The translations under genes were made by a program, and so were the position numbers. A DNA stretch of 64,000 nucleotides from Actinernus sp. WN-2022 (lineage: Eukaryota; Cnidaria; Anthozoa; Actiniaria; Actinernidae), in contig JAOWCC010000791.1 of the NCBI GenBank assembly GCA_030867875.1, forward strand, positions 117,194-181,193. The letters are read 5' to 3'. The notes beneath the pieces were generated by a model that saw nothing but the letters and a program-made list of their open reading frames with translations, was not told where the DNA came from and made no database searches. This document shows positions 63,201-64,000 of the stretch, piece by piece; position 1 is the first letter of the stretch; every line of letters starts with the position of its first letter.

Positions 63201-64000
63201 AGTTTTCACTTTAAATTGTTAAGGTTTACTAGTTATGTTAGTATGTGCAATTTGGTAAAGATTCGTTTAAAACCAATTTCATAACAGAGATAATCAATGT
63301 TAGCGTGTTTTGTGTTGACCCAGGCCTTAACGTACTTGAGAACTCTTTCAATAAATAAATAAGTAAATGTGCTTACGCGTCGGTACGGTTAAGGTTGGAG
63401 GGTGATTGAGAAACCACGTTGATTATACACTGCATCATCCGGCAATAATCTCCGCAGTTATGAGCGCGCAGATGAAATAATTATTGTCGGGGTTCGTGAC
63501 TAGCGCGCTGGCTAAAGCTGAGAGTACTCCGACACAGAACTACATGTAAATAAAGCCGTGGTTTCCCACTTTATCATCCGAGAAGGTTCAAATGTTATTT
63601 TTGAAGTAAAATTTTGTTTCCTAAGGTTTTACTATTTATGAAAACCGAACCGCTTCCGTTAAATATCCACCACTATTCACCGACACTGAGGTGAATAAAT
63701 GTTCAATAGTATGTGCGGGAAACATTTATTTAACATGACTTAATATAGCATTCTGTTTTAAAAGTTTATCTTGAAGCGACTTGTTGAAATGTTTATGTGA
63801 CAACACATTTTGACCATGTGATGACGTAAATCGTGGTAAATAAGAGTCCACACCACGGAAAACCAGTGGAAATTTGCTAAATATACATTAATTAACACTA
63901 TATACATCAATAAACTGAAAAGTGTATTAAGTGGAACTTCATATTCCTAATCTAACCAAAAAAGCCAGTGGATGCATTTTTCATCATTCTCAGAACAAGC

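Larger units (their letters stand above)
61978..64000. other. No gene seen downstream of the repeats
   Basis: Apart from the hairpin and LINE tail above, AT-rich unique sequence. Near 63650-63720 is a fragment with ATTCACCGACAC, a motif also near 38325. Confidence 0.45.

Overview
The window looks like a piece of an anthozoan cnidarian genome, probably a stony coral or sea anemone relative. The basis is AT-rich sequence, spliced genes with consensus GT-AG introns, marine-invertebrate extracellular domains (H-type-lectin-like repeats, C-type lectin, calcium-binding EGF, follistatin/Kazal), and a dense mix of foldback MITEs, decayed non-LTR retrotransposons and satellites. No bacterial operon, CRISPR array or intact tRNA/rRNA gene was seen.

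The main content is one gene on the + strand. I could assemble it from 18 exons between 21976 and 60552, with every splice site and phase compatible. The exons sum to 3318 nt: 1105 codons plus a TGA stop. The predicted protein is secreted. In order it has a signal peptide, three H-type-lectin-like units, a follistatin/Kazal module, three more H-type-lectin-like units, a C-type lectin domain, three calcium-binding EGF domains and a C-terminal TLDc domain. The two lectin blocks (exons 2-6 and 8-12) are a five-exon internal duplication with the same intron phases. All module boundaries are phase 1, so the gene looks built by exon shuffling. The TLDc domain, best known inside cells, is here predicted to lie outside the cell.

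Upstream (1-21975) the sequence is mostly repeats: two satellites sharing a core in opposite orientation (1-556, 6592-7620); a broken Mutator-like transposon with tandem-repeat inverted ends (1785-4008); several foldback elements; isolated EGF-like and fibrinogen-like exons (8161-8995); a RecQ-like helicase pseudogene (16787-17108); and a reverse-transcriptase pseudogene between two 0.93-kb direct repeats (17828-20979).

The introns of the large gene hold most of the other elements. Intron 5 has three nested layers (29654-31874). Intron 14 has a recombinase-like exon interrupted by a non-LTR element (41996-44822). Intron 16 has an 8.6-kb long-inverted-repeat element with a 3.2-kb foldback element inside one arm (46836-55398). 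Intron 17 is largely satellite (58707-60125). Downstream (60553-64000) there are only repeats.
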